64,000 bases of DNA from Streptococcus shenyangsis (GCF_006385785.1 NZ_VFSH01000003.1:1-64000); one strand, 5' to 3'. Counted from the stretch's first letter, positions 1-8,449 are shown. Notes: generated by a model from the letters alone, not told the origin. Program-made: numbers and translations.

Positions 1-71
1 AGCTTCTCTAAGCTATATCCTTGTTTTCTAAGTTCATAGATCTGAACTTTATCATCATAAGTTAATTTCAT
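1..71 (-). CDS. IS3-family transposase OrfA, N-terminal fragment (partial)
   Basis: Reading the minus strand from the ATG at 71-69 gives MKLTYDDKVQIYELRKQGYS and continues LEK to the window edge. This is the usual opening of an IS3/IS861-type OrfA helix-turn-helix protein, which binds the element's ends and is joined to OrfB by programmed frameshifting in this family. Only 23 residues are visible, so catalytic residues (in OrfB) cannot be examined. The start lies about 57 bp inside the element's end, as expected for this family. Confidence 0.7.
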   Translation of the reverse strand, partial: MKLTYDDKVQIYELRKQGYSLEK

Positions 72-127
72 AATAAAAACACCCCAAAAGTTAGATTTTT
101 TCTGTCTAACTTTTGGGGTGCAGTTCA
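1..127 (-). mobile_element. End of an IS3-family insertion sequence (cut by window edge)
   Basis: The minus strand carries the start of an IS3-type OrfA (1-71), followed by a terminal region that ends in TGAACTGCACCCC when read from the outside (right edge near 127). Position 128 resumes a different coding frame, that of a truncated Nramp-like gene, so the element boundary is set by the break in that gene. Just inside the end lies a perfect 16-bp inverted repeat (80-95 and 105-120) with a 9-nt loop; it could stop transcription entering from outside. The rest of the element lies to the left of the window, so family naming rests only on the OrfA start and the end sequence. Confidence 0.75.
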
Positions 128-316
128 TTATTGGTCTATTCACAGGTCTTTCTTTCAATCGCTCTTCCGTTTTCAATCTTCCCTTTGATTTATTTAACTT
201 CTAAGAAATCACTGATGGGAGAATTTACCAATGCCAAATGGAATACCATCCTTGGCTATATCGTTTCCATTATCTTAACAATTCTCAATGTGAAATTGTT
301 ATTTGATATTTTCTAA
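128..316 (+). pseudogene. 3' remnant of an Nramp (mntH-like) metal transporter
   Basis: From 128 to the stop at 314-316 the frame encodes a hydrophobic C-terminus containing [17 protein letters not shown], then [10 protein letters not shown] and a last membrane helix ending in VKLLFDIF. This matches the last two transmembrane helices of Nramp/MntH proton-coupled Mn/Fe transporters (typical LPF..P and TS.K.LMG motifs). Everything upstream is replaced by an IS3-family end, so the gene has been cut by insertion and only about 62 codons remain on this side. There is no start or ribosome site of its own; the in-frame TTG at 113 lies inside the IS end. Whether the 5' part survives left of the window cannot be seen. 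Confidence 0.72.
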
Positions 317-383
317 GAAATTCACCCGAGTTATAAAACAAGCATATAAGAAAAAAGATACCCAAGATTTCTTGAGTCTACTG

Positions 384-411
384 AAAAAGTCATCAAATTG
401 ATGGCTTTTTT
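384..411 (+). terminator. Hairpin with T run inside the left end of IS1182
   Basis: AAAAAGTCATCAA and TTGATGGCTTTTT form a near-perfect stem with a one-base centre, followed by T. It would end read-through transcription entering the insertion sequence from the left. Nearly the same hairpin, with matching TATACTA flank, terminates the ftsK gene at 8315-8339. Confidence 0.6.
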
Positions 412-433
412 GTTATACTAGAGATGAGGTGAG

Positions 434-1894
434 ATGATGCTTGATAATCAGTTAACTATGGATGTCAGTCCTTATTCTAGTTTGTATGATATCGTGGTTC
501 CTAAAACCCACTTTTTACGTCAGCTAACTGAACTCTGTGATTTTAGCTTTATTTATGATGAACTAGAAAAGAATTATCGTCCCGATTTTGGGCGTAAAGC
601 TTATTCACCGATTATGATATTCAAATATCTCTTGTTAAAAGATATTTATAAGTTATCAGATGTAGATGTGGTAGGACGTTCCTTGTCAGATATGGCCTTT
701 AAATTTTTTCTTGGTCTAGCTCCTGAAGATTCTGTTATCGAGCCATCCTCTCTGACGAAATTTAGAAAGCTAAGAATTAAAGATGATAAACTGCTTGATG
801 TATTGATTCAGAAGTCTGTTCAAATTGCACTCGAACATAACTTGATTAAGAGTAAAATCCTCATTGTGGATGCCACTCACACCAAATCTCATTATAATCA
901 TAAGAAACCCCAAGAAATCCTTAGAGAGCGTTCAAAAGCTTTACGTAAAACAATTTATCAACATTCAGAAGATATCAAAATAGAATTTCCAAAGAAACCT
1001 CAAGAAGATAACCTCGAAGCAGAGTTGACCTATACAGAGGAGTTAATGGCTGTGGTTGAAAAACACAAGGAACTCTTAGCCCTACCGGCTGTTTCTCAAA
1101 AGTTCAATTACCTAAAAGAGGCTGTCGAGGACGACTTAGAACATTTGGAAGCTTCTGTTAAGGAGGAGACTAGGCTTGGACATAAGACAGCCGATACCTC
1201 TTTCTATGGATATAAAAGTCATATCGCTATGACGGATGAACGGATTATTACTGCTTGCGTGGTCACTTCTGGTGAACAAAGCGATGGGAAATATTTACCT
1301 GAGTTATATGCCAAAACAAAGGAAAATAGTCTGGACATCGAGACTATTATTGGTGATGCGGCTTATTCAGGAAAGGACAACATTCAACTAGCTCGCAAAG
1401 AAAAGATTCATTTGGTTTCAAAACTGAATCCTTCTGTTTCAAAAGGTTACCGTAAAGAAGAGGATGCGTTTGAATTTAATAAAGATGCAGGGCTATTTGT
1501 CTGTCCAGAAGGACACATGGCTGTTCGCAAAGCAAGGACAGGGAAAAAATATCAAAATAAGAATCAAGTTGTCACTCATTACTTTGACATTGAGAAGTGC
1601 AAGAGTTGCCTTTCCAAGGAAGGATGTTATAAGGAGGGGGCAAAGTCTAAAACTTATTCAATAGCCATTAAGAGTGACGACCATCTTTTCCAGAAGAAAT
1701 TTCAGGAAACACCTTATTTTAAAGAAATGGCCAGACATCGCTATAAAATCGAAGCAAAGAATGCCGAACTAAAACAGAGACATGGCTTTGATGTCGCGAG
1801 AGCATCGGGTCTTTTCAGCATGGAGTTACAGGCAGCCACAACCATCTTCGTGGTCAATATGAAACGAATTATGACCTTAATAAATACAAAATAA
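434..1894 (+). CDS. IS1182-family transposase
   Basis: The 486-residue protein has the layout of IS1182/DUF772-type DDE transposases: an N-terminal DUF772-like region (about residues 40-115), a first acidic residue in IVDATHT (Asp146), a second in IIGDAAYSG (about residue 307), a Cys-rich insert (CPEG, CKSCLSKEGC) that may bind zinc, and the final Glu in the IEAKNAELKQRHG region (about 430-440). It catalyses cutting and strand transfer of the element. A GAGGTGAG ribosome site at 426-433 abuts the first ATG, so the second ATG at 437 may be the real start. The frame is uninterrupted and the length is normal for the family. Confidence 0.9.
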   Translation: MMLDNQLTMDVSPYSSLYDIVVPKTHFLRQLTELCDFSFIYDELEKNYRPDFGRKAYSPIMIFKYLLLKDIYKLSDVDVVGRSLSDMAFKFFLGLAPEDSVIEPSSLTKFRKLRIKDDKLLDVLIQKSVQIALEHNLIKSKILIVDATHTKSHYNHKKPQEILRERSKALRKTIYQHSEDIKIEFPKKPQEDNLEAELTYTEELMAVVEKHKELLALPAVSQKFNYLKEAVEDDLEHLEASVKEETRLGHKTADTSFYGYKSHIAMTDERIITACVVTSGEQSDGKYLPELYAKTKENSLDIETIIGDAAYSGKDNIQLARKEKIHLVSKLNPSVSKGYRKEEDAFEFNKDAGLFVCPEGHMAVRKARTGKKYQNKNQVVTHYFDIEKCKSCLSKEGCYKEGAKSKTYSIAIKSDDHLFQKKFQETPYFKEMARHRYKIEAKNAELKQRHGFDVARASGLFSMELQAATTIFVVNMKRIMTLINTK

Positions 1895-1937
1895 CCGAGG
1901 AACTCGCTCAAATTAACGAGAGATTCCCCGGTTTTCA
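1893..1937 (+). terminator. Terminator after IS1182 transposase
   Basis: AACCGAGGAACTCG and CGAGAGATTCCCCGGTT pair with small mismatches around a short loop, followed by a T-rich run (TTTTCATTT). It overlaps the transposase stop codon region and probably insulates downstream tRNA-Ser. Confidence 0.55.
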
Positions 1938-2005
1938 TTTCATTAAAAGTAAGAGACCTATTTTTTCAGTGGACTCGATTTCTTGGGTATCTTTTTTAAA
2001 ATAAA

Positions 2006-2093
2006 CGGAAGACATGGGATTCGAACCCACGCACGCTGTTACACGCCTACCGCGTTTCCAACACGGCCTCTTAAGCCTCTTGAGTAATCTTCC
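2006..2093 (-). tRNA. tRNA-Ser (anticodon GGA)
   Basis: The minus strand gives an 88-nt type-II tRNA. The acceptor stem is GGAAGAT paired with GTCTTCC plus discriminator G. The anticodon arm is CCGTG-TTGGAAA-CGCGG, which places GGA at the anticodon. A long variable arm (GGCGTGTAACAGCGTGC) and the T-arm GTGGGTTCGAATCCCAT follow. The 3' CCA is not encoded. It reads UCC and UCU serine codons. It lies 9 bp from the right end of the IS1182 element. Confidence 0.93.
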
Positions 2094-2169
2094 AATACTT
2101 ACTCAAATAGTCTACCATAAAGACCCTTATCTTGCAATAAAAATTCTAGAAATAAGAAAAATGATAGAT

Positions 2170-2222
2170 TTTGAAAGAAAATGGCAAAAAATGCTTGACT
2201 TTGAAAGAAAGTGTGATAGAAT
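2170..2222 (+). promoter_or_regulatory. fru operon promoter with two FruR-type direct repeats
   Basis: TTGACT (2195-2200), a 16-bp spacer and TAGAAT (2217-2222) form a plausible sigma-A promoter. The sequence TTTGAAAGAAA occurs at 2170-2180 and again at 2200-2210, exactly 30 bp apart (about three helical turns), the second copy lying between -35 and -10. DeoR-family regulators such as FruR commonly bind repeated sites like this and respond to fructose-1-phosphate; the assignment to FruR is inference from position. Confidence 0.65.
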
Positions 2223-2228
2223 AAATAG

Positions 2229-2242
2229 TGTAAACGATAACA
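2229..2242 (+). promoter_or_regulatory. cre site (CcpA) at the fru transcription start
   Basis: TGTAAACGATAACA fits the cre consensus TGWAANCGNTNWCA at every position. It begins 6 bp downstream of the -10 hexamer and overlaps the fruR ribosome site (AGGAGGTGA, 2242-2250). A CcpA complex here would block initiation or clearance when glucose is present. Confidence 0.75.
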
Positions 2243-2254
2243 GGAGGTGATTCA

Positions 2255-2995
2255 GTGTTAAAAACAGAGCGGAAACAACTGATTTTAGAGGAGTTAAATC
2301 AACATTATGTAGTTTCTCTAGAAAAATTAGTTAGTTTGTTAGAAACGTCAGAATCAACGGTTCGAAGAGACTTGGATGAGTTGGAAGCAGAGAACAAGCT
2401 TCGTCGCGTGCATGGTGGAGCAGAATTGCCCCATTCCTTACAGGAAGAAGAAACCATTCAAGAGAAATCTGTCAAAAACCTTCAAGAAAAGAAGTTGCTG
2501 GCTCAGAAAGCTGCTTCTCTCATCAAGGAACAAGATGTCATCTTTATCGATGCTGGAACAACAACTGCTTTTTTGATTCATGAATTGATCAATAAGAATG
2601 TTACAGTCGTGACCAACTCGATTCACCATGCAGCACAGTTGGTTGAAAAGCAAATTCCAACTGTCATGGTTGGAGGAAGTGTCAAGATGGCGACAGATGC
2701 TAGCATCGGGGGCGTTGCTCTTAACCAGATTAACCAATTGCACTTTGACCGTGCCTTTATCGGGATGAATGGTGTGGACGATGGCTATTATACGACTCCT
2801 GATATGGAAGAGGGGGCTGTGAAGCGTGCTATTTTAGAGAATGCCAAACAGACCTATGTCTTGGTGGATTCGTCTAAAATTGGACAAACTTGCTTTGCCA
2901 AGGTAGCACCACTCAAACGAGCTATTGTTATCACAAGTCAAGGGCATGAGCTCTTGCAGGTTATTAAGGAGAAAACGGAGGTAATAGAAGTATGA
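2255..2995 (+). CDS. fruR: Fructose operon regulator, DeoR family
   Basis: The 246-residue protein starts at GTG 2255, set by AGGAGGTGA at 2242-2250. The N-terminal winged helix-turn-helix is typical of DeoR regulators (ERKQLILEELN, then SESTVRRDLDELE at about residues 30-42 and RRVHGGAEL). The C-terminal sugar-phosphate sensor fold has FIDAGTTTAFL (the effector loop) and VVTNSIHHA. In Streptococcus this protein controls fruRKA and is relieved by fructose-1-phosphate. Its stop overlaps the fruK start (ATGA), so it is translationally coupled with the kinase. It probably binds the TTTGAAAGAAA repeats in its own promoter. Confidence 0.92.
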   Translation: MLKTERKQLILEELNQHYVVSLEKLVSLLETSESTVRRDLDELEAENKLRRVHGGAELPHSLQEEETIQEKSVKNLQEKKLLAQKAASLIKEQDVIFIDAGTTTAFLIHELINKNVTVVTNSIHHAAQLVEKQIPTVMVGGSVKMATDASIGGVALNQINQLHFDRAFIGMNGVDDGYYTTPDMEEGAVKRAILENAKQTYVLVDSSKIGQTCFAKVAPLKRAIVITSQGHELLQVIKEKTEVIEV

Positions 2996-3903
2996 TTTAT
3001 ACAGTCACACTCAATCCATCCATTGACTATATCGTTCGTTTGGACCAAGTCCAAGTCGGTAGTGTCAATCGTATGGACAGTGATGATAAGTTTGCTGGTG
3101 GGAAAGGAATCAATGTCAGTCGTGTCTTGAAACGTTTGGATATTCCAAATACAGCGACTGGATTTATCGGAGGTTTTACTGGTAAATTTATCACAGATAC
3201 TTTGGCTGATGAAGCAATCGAGACACGTTTTGTCCAAGTGGCAGAAGATACTCGTATCAATGTCAAGATCAAAGCAGACCAAGAGACAGAAATCAACGGA
3301 ACGGGTCCAAATGTCGAACCAGCCCAGTTAGAAGAATTGAAAGCTATTTTATCTAGTTTGACTGCAGAAGATACAGTTGTCTTTGCTGGTTCAAGTGCTA
3401 AAAATCTAGGCAATGTTATCTACAAGGATTTGATTGCCTTGACGCGCCAGACGGGTGCGCAAGTGGTTTGTGACTTTGAAGGACAGACCTTGATTGATAG
3501 TTTGGAATACCAACCGCTCTTGGTTAAACCAAACAATCATGAACTTGGAGCTATCTTTGGAGTGAAACTCGAAAGTTTAGATGAAATTGAGAAATACGCT
3601 CGTGAGTTACTGGCTAAAGGTGCTCAAAACGTGATCGTCTCTATGGCTGGCGACGGTGCCCTTCTGGTAACATCTGGGGGAGCTTACTTCGCTAAACCAA
3701 TCAAGGGAACCGTGAAAAATTCAGTTGGGGCTGGTGATTCTATGGTCGCTGGATTTACAGGTGAATTTGTCAAATCCAAAGACGCAGTAGAAGCCTTCAA
3801 ATGGGGAGTAGCTTGTGGAACGGCAACCACCTTCTCAGACGACTTGGCAACGGCGGAATTTATTAAAGAAACATATGAAAAAGTTGAGGTAGAAAAACGA
3901 TGA
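2992..3903 (+). CDS. fruK: 1-Phosphofructokinase
   Basis: FruK uses ATP to turn fructose-1-phosphate, the product of FruA, into fructose-1,6-bisphosphate for glycolysis. The 303-residue protein is a PfkB/ribokinase-family kinase: TLNPSIDY at the N-terminus, GGKGINVSRVL (substrate-binding GGKG, about residue 37), VVFAGSSAKN, and the ATP/anion-hole motif GAGDSMVAGF near residue 248 with the catalytic Asp. Its start overlaps the fruR stop by four bases and its own stop overlaps fruA (ATGA). It is the middle gene of a standard fructose operon. The paralogue lacC in this window shares the same fold, but position and pairing with FruA settle the call. Confidence 0.95.
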   Translation: MIYTVTLNPSIDYIVRLDQVQVGSVNRMDSDDKFAGGKGINVSRVLKRLDIPNTATGFIGGFTGKFITDTLADEAIETRFVQVAEDTRINVKIKADQETEINGTGPNVEPAQLEELKAILSSLTAEDTVVFAGSSAKNLGNVIYKDLIALTRQTGAQVVCDFEGQTLIDSLEYQPLLVKPNNHELGAIFGVKLESLDEIEKYARELLAKGAQNVIVSMAGDGALLVTSGGAYFAKPIKGTVKNSVGAGDSMVAGFTGEFVKSKDAVEAFKWGVACGTATTFSDDLATAEFIKETYEKVEVEKR

Positions 3904-5852
3904 AAATTCAAGACCTATTGAGAAAAGATGTTATGTTGCTGGATTTGCAGGCAACTGAAAAAACAGCTGTCATCGACGAGATGATTAAAAGTTTGACAGA
4001 TCACGGTTATGTGACAGATTTTGAAACTTTTAAAGAAGGAATTTTGGCGCGTGAAGCTCTGACTTCTACAGGTTTGGGTGACGGAATCGCTATGCCTCAC
4101 AGCAAAAACGCTGCTGTCAAAGAAGCGACAGTTCTCTTTGCCAAGTCAAACAAGGGTGTTGACTACGAGAGCTTGGATGGACAAGCAACCGACCTCTTCT
4201 TTATGATTGCAGCTCCAGAAGGTGCTAATGACACTCACTTGGCTGCCTTGGCAGAATTGTCTCAATACTTGATGAAAGATGGATTTGCTGACAAACTTCG
4301 CCAAGCAACATCAGCTGACCAAGTCATTGAGCTTTTTGACCAAGCTTCAGAAAAAACTGAGGAACCTGTTCAAGTACCTACCAATGACTCTGGTGACTTT
4401 ATCGTTGCTGTTACAGCTTGTACAACAGGTATTGCCCACACTTACATGGCCCAAGAAGCTCTTCAAAAAGTAGCTACTGAAATGGGTGTTGGAATTAAGG
4501 TCGAAACCAACGGTGCTAGCGGTGTTGGAAATCAACTAACTGCAGAAGATATCCGCAAGGCTAAAGCTGTTATCATTGCGGCAGACAAGGCCGTTGAAAT
4601 GGATCGTTTCGATGGCAAACCATTGATCAATCGTCCAGTTGCTGACGGTATCCGCAAGACAGAAGAGTTGATCAACTTGGCTCTTTCTGGAGATGCTGAA
4701 GTCTACCGTGCTGCTAATGGAGCCAAAGCCGCAACAACCTCTAACGAAAAACAAAGTCTTGGTGGTGCCTTCTACAAACACTTGATGAGTGGTGTCTCTC
4801 AAATGTTGCCATTCGTTATCGGTGGTGGTATCATGATTGCCCTTGCCTTCTTGATTGACGGTGCTTTGGGTGTTCCGAATGAAAACCTTGGTAATCTTGG
4901 TTCTTACCATGAGTTAGCTTCTATGTTCATGAAAATTGGTGGTGCAGCCTTTGGATTGATGCTCCCAGTCTTTGCAGGTTATGTTGCCTACTCTATCGCT
5001 GAAAAACCAGGTTTGGTAGCAGGTTTCGTGGCTGGTGCTATTGCCAAAGAAGGTTTTGCATTTGGTAAAATTCCTTATGCTGCAGGTGGTGAAGCAACTT
5101 CAACTCTTGCAGGTGTCTCATCTGGTTTCCTAGGTGCCCTTGTTGGTGGATTTATTGCAGGTGCTTTGGTTCTTGCTATCAAGAAATACGTTAAAGTTCC
5201 TCGTTCACTTGAAGGTGCAAAATCAATCCTTCTCTTGCCACTTCTTGGGACAATCTTGACTGGATTTGTTATGCTAGCTGTTAACATCCCAATGGCAGCA
5301 ATCAACACTGCTATGAATGACTTCCTAGGCGGTCTTGGAGGCGGTTCAGCTGTCCTTCTTGGTATCGTCCTTGGTGGAATGATGGCTGTTGACATGGGTG
5401 GACCAGTTAACAAAGCGGCCTATGTCTTTGGTACAGGTACGCTTGCAGCAACTGTTTCTTCAGGTGGTTCTGTAGCTATGGCAGCAGTTATGGCTGGAGG
5501 AATGGTGCCACCACTTGCCATCTTTGTCGCAACTCTTCTTTTCAAAGATAAATTTACCAAAGAAGAACGCAACTCTGGTTTGACAAACATCATCATGGGC
5601 TTGTCATTTATCACTGAGGGAGCGATTCCATTTGGTGCCGCTGACCCAGCTCGTGCGATCCCAAGCTTCATCCTTGGTTCAGCAGTAGCAGGTGGACTCG
5701 TTGGTCTTACTGGTATCAAACTCATGGCGCCACACGGAGGAATCTTCGTTATCGCCCTTACTTCAAATGCTCTCCTTTACCTCGTTGCTGTCTTGGTAGG
5801 AGCAATCGTAAGTGGTGTGGTCTATGGTTACCTACGCAAACCACAAGCATAA
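3900..5852 (+). CDS. fruA: Fructose-specific PTS enzyme IIABC
   Basis: The 650-residue membrane permease imports fructose and phosphorylates it to fructose-1-phosphate. Domains in order: IIA (about 1-150) with the phospho-accepting His67 in GIAMPHSKN; a short linker; IIB (about 165-265) with Cys174 in VTACTTGIAHT; and IIC (about 285-650), a run of hydrophobic helices ending LRKPQA. Phosphate comes from PtsI and HPr, encoded at 54987-56989. Domain order ABC and length are normal for the streptococcal protein. It is the last gene of fruRKA and is followed by a terminator. Confidence 0.95.
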   Translation: MKIQDLLRKDVMLLDLQATEKTAVIDEMIKSLTDHGYVTDFETFKEGILAREALTSTGLGDGIAMPHSKNAAVKEATVLFAKSNKGVDYESLDGQATDLFFMIAAPEGANDTHLAALAELSQYLMKDGFADKLRQATSADQVIELFDQASEKTEEPVQVPTNDSGDFIVAVTACTTGIAHTYMAQEALQKVATEMGVGIKVETNGASGVGNQLTAEDIRKAKAVIIAADKAVEMDRFDGKPLINRPVADGIRKTEELINLALSGDAEVYRAANGAKAATTSNEKQSLGGAFYKHLMSGVSQMLPFVIGGGIMIALAFLIDGALGVPNENLGNLGSYHELASMFMKIGGAAFGLMLPVFAGYVAYSIAEKPGLVAGFVAGAIAKEGFAFGKIPYAAGGEATSTLAGVSSGFLGALVGGFIAGALVLAIKKYVKVPRSLEGAKSILLLPLLGTILTGFVMLAVNIPMAAINTAMNDFLGGLGGGSAVLLGIVLGGMMAVDMGGPVNKAAYVFGTGTLAATVSSGGSVAMAAVMAGGMVPPLAIFVATLLFKDKFTKEERNSGLTNIIMGLSFITEGAIPFGAADPARAIPSFILGSAVAGGLVGLTGIKLMAPHGGIFVIALTSNALLYLVAVLVGAIVSGVVYGYLRKPQA

Positions 5853-5866
5853 AAAATAGAAAAATG

Positions 5867-5897
5867 AAAAGATTGGACCGTTTGGTGCAGTCTTTTT
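5867..5897 (+). terminator. Terminator of fruRKA
   Basis: AAAAGATTG-ACC and GGT-CAGTCTTTTT pair around a GTTT loop with single unpaired bases, and the 3' arm runs into TTTTTCTC. It separates fruA from the ftsK promoter. Confidence 0.65.
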
Positions 5898-5925
5898 CTC
5901 TTTCCGAAATGCCTGTGAAATATGA

Positions 5926-5931
5926 TATAAT
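5926..5931 (+). promoter_or_regulatory. Extended -10 promoter of ftsK
   Basis: TATGATATAAT contains a perfect TATAAT (5926-5931) with an extended TG one base upstream. The ftsK ATG at 5938 lies only 6 bases after the hexamer, so the expected transcription start falls on or next to the start codon. Confidence 0.6.
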
Positions 5932-5937
5932 AGAAGA

Positions 5938-8241
5938 ATGGCAAACAAGAATACAAGTAAAACAAGACGGAGACCGTCTAAAGCAGAACTCGAAAGAAAA
6001 GAAGCGATTCAACGAATGTTGATTTCGTTGGGAATCGCGCTTTTATTGATTTTCGCAGCCTTCAAATTAGGGGCTGCAGGTATAACCCTTTACAATTTAA
6101 TTCGCTTACTGGTGGGTAGCCTAGCTTATCTAGCAATATTTGGTATTCTGCTCTACCTCTTCTTTTTCAAGTGGATACGAAAACAGGAAGGGCTCCTATC
6201 TGGCTTTTTCACCATATTTGCTGGCTTGCTCTTGATTTTGGAGGCCTACTTAGTTTGGAAATATGGTTTGGATAAGTCCGTTCTAAAAGGAACCATGGCT
6301 CAGGTTGTGACGGATTTGACTGGTTTTCGAACGACCAGTTTTGCTGGAGGGGGCTTGATTGGTGTTGGACTCTATGTGCCAACTGCCTTTCTCTTTTCAA
6401 ATATCGGCACTTACTTTATTGGTTCTATCTTGATTTTAGCAGGCGCTCTCCTAATCAGTCCTTGGTCTGTTTACGATATTGCTGAATTCTTCAGTAGAGG
6501 ATTTGCCAAATGGCGAGAAGGGCATGAGCGTCGAAAAGAGGAACGCTTTGTCAAACAAGAAGAAAAAGTTCGCCAAAAGGCTGAGGAAGAGGCTAGATTA
6601 GAACAAGAAGAGGCTGAAAAAGCCTTACTCGATTTGCCTCCTATTGATATGGAAACGGGTGAAATTCTGACAGCAGATGTTGTACTTGACGCTCCACCTT
6701 TTCCAGAAGAAGACTGGGTGGAACCAGAAATCATCCTACCTCAAGCTGAACTTGAATTCGCTGAACAGGAAGATGGCTCTGATGATGAAGATATTCAGGT
6801 CGATTTTTCAGCCAAGGAGGCTCTTGAATACAAACTTCCAAGCTTACAACTCTTTGCCCCAGATAAACCAAAAGACCAGTCGAAAGAGAAGAAAATTGTT
6901 CGAGAAAATATCAAAATTCTAGAAGAAACCTTTGCTAGCTTTGGTATCAAGGTGACGGTTGAACGGGCTGAAATTGGACCATCAGTAACCAAGTATGAAG
7001 TCAAGCCAGCAGTAGGTGTAAGGGTCAACCGCATTTCCAATCTGGCAGATGACCTCGCTCTAGCCTTGGCAGCCAAAGATGTCCGGATCGAAGCACCTAT
7101 CCCAGGGAAATCCCTAGTCGGAATCGAAGTACCCAACTCTGAAATTGCGACAGTTTCTTTCCGTGAACTTTGGGAACAATCTCAAACGAAAGCTGAAAAT
7201 CTCTTGGAAATTCCTTTAGGGAAGGCTGTTAATGGAACCGCAAGAGCTTTTGACCTTTCTAAAATGCCCCACTTGCTAGTCGCAGGTTCAACGGGTTCAG
7301 GGAAGTCAGTAGCAGTTAACGGCATTATCGCTAGCATCCTCATGAAGGCGAGACCTGACCAAGTTAAATTTATGATGGTGGACCCTAAGATGGTTGAGTT
7401 GTCTGTTTACAATGACATTCCTCATCTCTTGATTCCAGTTGTGACCAATCCACGCAAGGCTAGCAAGGCCCTGCAAAAGGTTGTGGATGAGATGGAAAAT
7501 CGTTATGAACTCTTTGCCAAGGTGGGAGTTCGGAATATTGCAGGTTTTAATGCCAAGGTCGAGGAATTTAATGCTCAATCTGAGTACAAGCAGATTCCAC
7601 TGCCACTCATCGTTGTGATTGTAGATGAGTTGGCTGACCTTATGATGGTAGCCAGCAAGGAAGTGGAAGACGCTATCATTCGTCTTGGACAGAAGGCGCG
7701 TGCTGCCGGCATCCACATGATTCTTGCAACACAGCGTCCATCGGTTGATGTCATCTCTGGTCTAATCAAAGCCAATGTCCCATCTCGTGTCGCATTTGCG
7801 GTTTCATCAGGGACAGACTCCCGTACTATCTTGGATGAAAATGGAGCAGAAAAACTGCTTGGTCGAGGGGACATGCTCTTTAAACCGATTGATGAAAATC
7901 ATCCAGTTCGTCTGCAAGGATCCTTTATCTCGGATGATGATGTTGAACGCATCGTAAACTTCATCAAGGCTCAGGCAGATGCGGACTACGATGAGAGTTT
8001 TGATCCCGGTGAGGTGTCTGAAAATGAAGGAGAATTTTCAGATGGTGAATCTGGTGGAGATCCGCTTTTTGAAGAAGCCAAGGCTCTAGTTATTGAGACC
8101 CAGAAAGCTAGCGCATCCATGATTCAGCGCCGTTTGTCAGTTGGATTTAACCGTGCAACCCGCCTTATGGAAGAACTTGAGATGGCAGGTGTCATTGGTC
8201 CAGCTGAAGGTACAAAACCAAGAAAAGTATTGCAGCAATAA
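5938..8241 (+). CDS. ftsK: DNA translocase FtsK/SpoIIIE
   Basis: The 767-residue protein is a membrane-anchored, ATP-driven DNA pump that clears chromosome ends from the closing septum. The N-terminus has a basic tail then four or so membrane helices (about residues 28-185), a charged Glu/Lys-rich linker (about 195-320), the motor domain with Walker [14 protein letters not shown] (about residue 450) and Walker [13 protein letters not shown] (about 560-572), and a C-terminal winged-helix gamma domain ([20 protein letters not shown]) that reads orienting sequences. Length is normal for streptococci. The start has only a weak AGAAG before it, and the promoter lies so close that the message may be leaderless. 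Confidence 0.93.
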   Translation: MANKNTSKTRRRPSKAELERKEAIQRMLISLGIALLLIFAAFKLGAAGITLYNLIRLLVGSLAYLAIFGILLYLFFFKWIRKQEGLLSGFFTIFAGLLLILEAYLVWKYGLDKSVLKGTMAQVVTDLTGFRTTSFAGGGLIGVGLYVPTAFLFSNIGTYFIGSILILAGALLISPWSVYDIAEFFSRGFAKWREGHERRKEERFVKQEEKVRQKAEEEARLEQEEAEKALLDLPPIDMETGEILTADVVLDAPPFPEEDWVEPEIILPQAELEFAEQEDGSDDEDIQVDFSAKEALEYKLPSLQLFAPDKPKDQSKEKKIVRENIKILEETFASFGIKVTVERAEIGPSVTKYEVKPAVGVRVNRISNLADDLALALAAKDVRIEAPIPGKSLVGIEVPNSEIATVSFRELWEQSQTKAENLLEIPLGKAVNGTARAFDLSKMPHLLVAGSTGSGKSVAVNGIIASILMKARPDQVKFMMVDPKMVELSVYNDIPHLLIPVVTNPRKASKALQKVVDEMENRYELFAKVGVRNIAGFNAKVEEFNAQSEYKQIPLPLIVVIVDELADLMMVASKEVEDAIIRLGQKARAAGIHMILATQRPSVDVISGLIKANVPSRVAFAVSSGTDSRTILDENGAEKLLGRGDMLFKPIDENHPVRLQGSFISDDDVERIVNFIKAQADADYDESFDPGEVSENEGEFSDGESGGDPLFEEAKALVIETQKASASMIQRRLSVGFNRATRLMEELEMAGVIGPAEGTKPRKVLQQ

Positions 8242-8314
8242 ATTTCTCTTTGTCACTTATATTGAGTTTAACAAAAGATAAAATTGGAGAGGATAATCGT
8301 TAGAATTCATTGAT

Positions 8315-8339
8315 AAAGTCATCACTTGATGGCTTTTTT
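8315..8339 (+). terminator. Terminator of ftsK
   Basis: AAAGTCATCA-CT-TGATGGCTTTTTT is a compact stem with a T run. It resembles the hairpin inside the IS1182 left end (384-411), including the TATACTA that follows. Confidence 0.7.
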
Positions 8340-8340
8340 C

Positions 8341-8449
8341 TATACTATAGTGAGTTGAATCTAGAATAGTACAATGCCACTTCTAAAACATAAAATTGAT
8401 TTGAATTTCTCAATAAATTTGTTCACATCTTGTTTCAATCTACTATATA
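8341..8449. repeat. RUP-like short repeat (copy 1)
   Basis: About 100-109 bp bounded by imperfect inverted repeats: TATAGTGAGTTGAATCTAGA at the left, and TATAGTAGATTGAAACAAGA reading inward from the right. Related copies lie at 18292-18398 (107 bp) and 23162-23278, this one being in the opposite orientation to them. Size, TATAGT ends and TA flanks fit the RUP elements of pneumococcus and relatives, which are thought to be moved by an IS630-type transposase. The RUP name is by recall, not by alignment. Confidence 0.65.

Larger units (their letters stand above)
351..1997 (+). mobile_element. Complete IS1182-family insertion sequence
   Basis: The element is bounded by imperfect inverted repeats of about 37 bp: left 351-389 and right 1961-1997. 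Both outer ends read AAAAAAGATACCCAAGA and the inner part GAGTCTACTGAAAAA (left) matches GAGTCCACTGAAAAA (right, reversed). It encodes a single transposase on the plus strand. A hairpin with a T run (384-411) lies between the left end and the gene, and another (about 1893-1937) follows the stop. No clear target duplication is visible. The transposase frame is intact, so the element may be active. It sits between the broken mntH-like gene and tRNA-Ser. Confidence 0.85.

Noticed and set aside
351-1997. Target-site duplication of IS1182
   Set aside because: The flanks (GCATATAAG on the left, AAAATAAACGG on the right) show no convincing direct repeat, so none is claimed.
2014-2250. Open frame of 78 codons on the plus strand
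   Set aside because: It lies over the tRNA-Ser gene and the fru promoter, has no ribosome site, and is better explained by those features.
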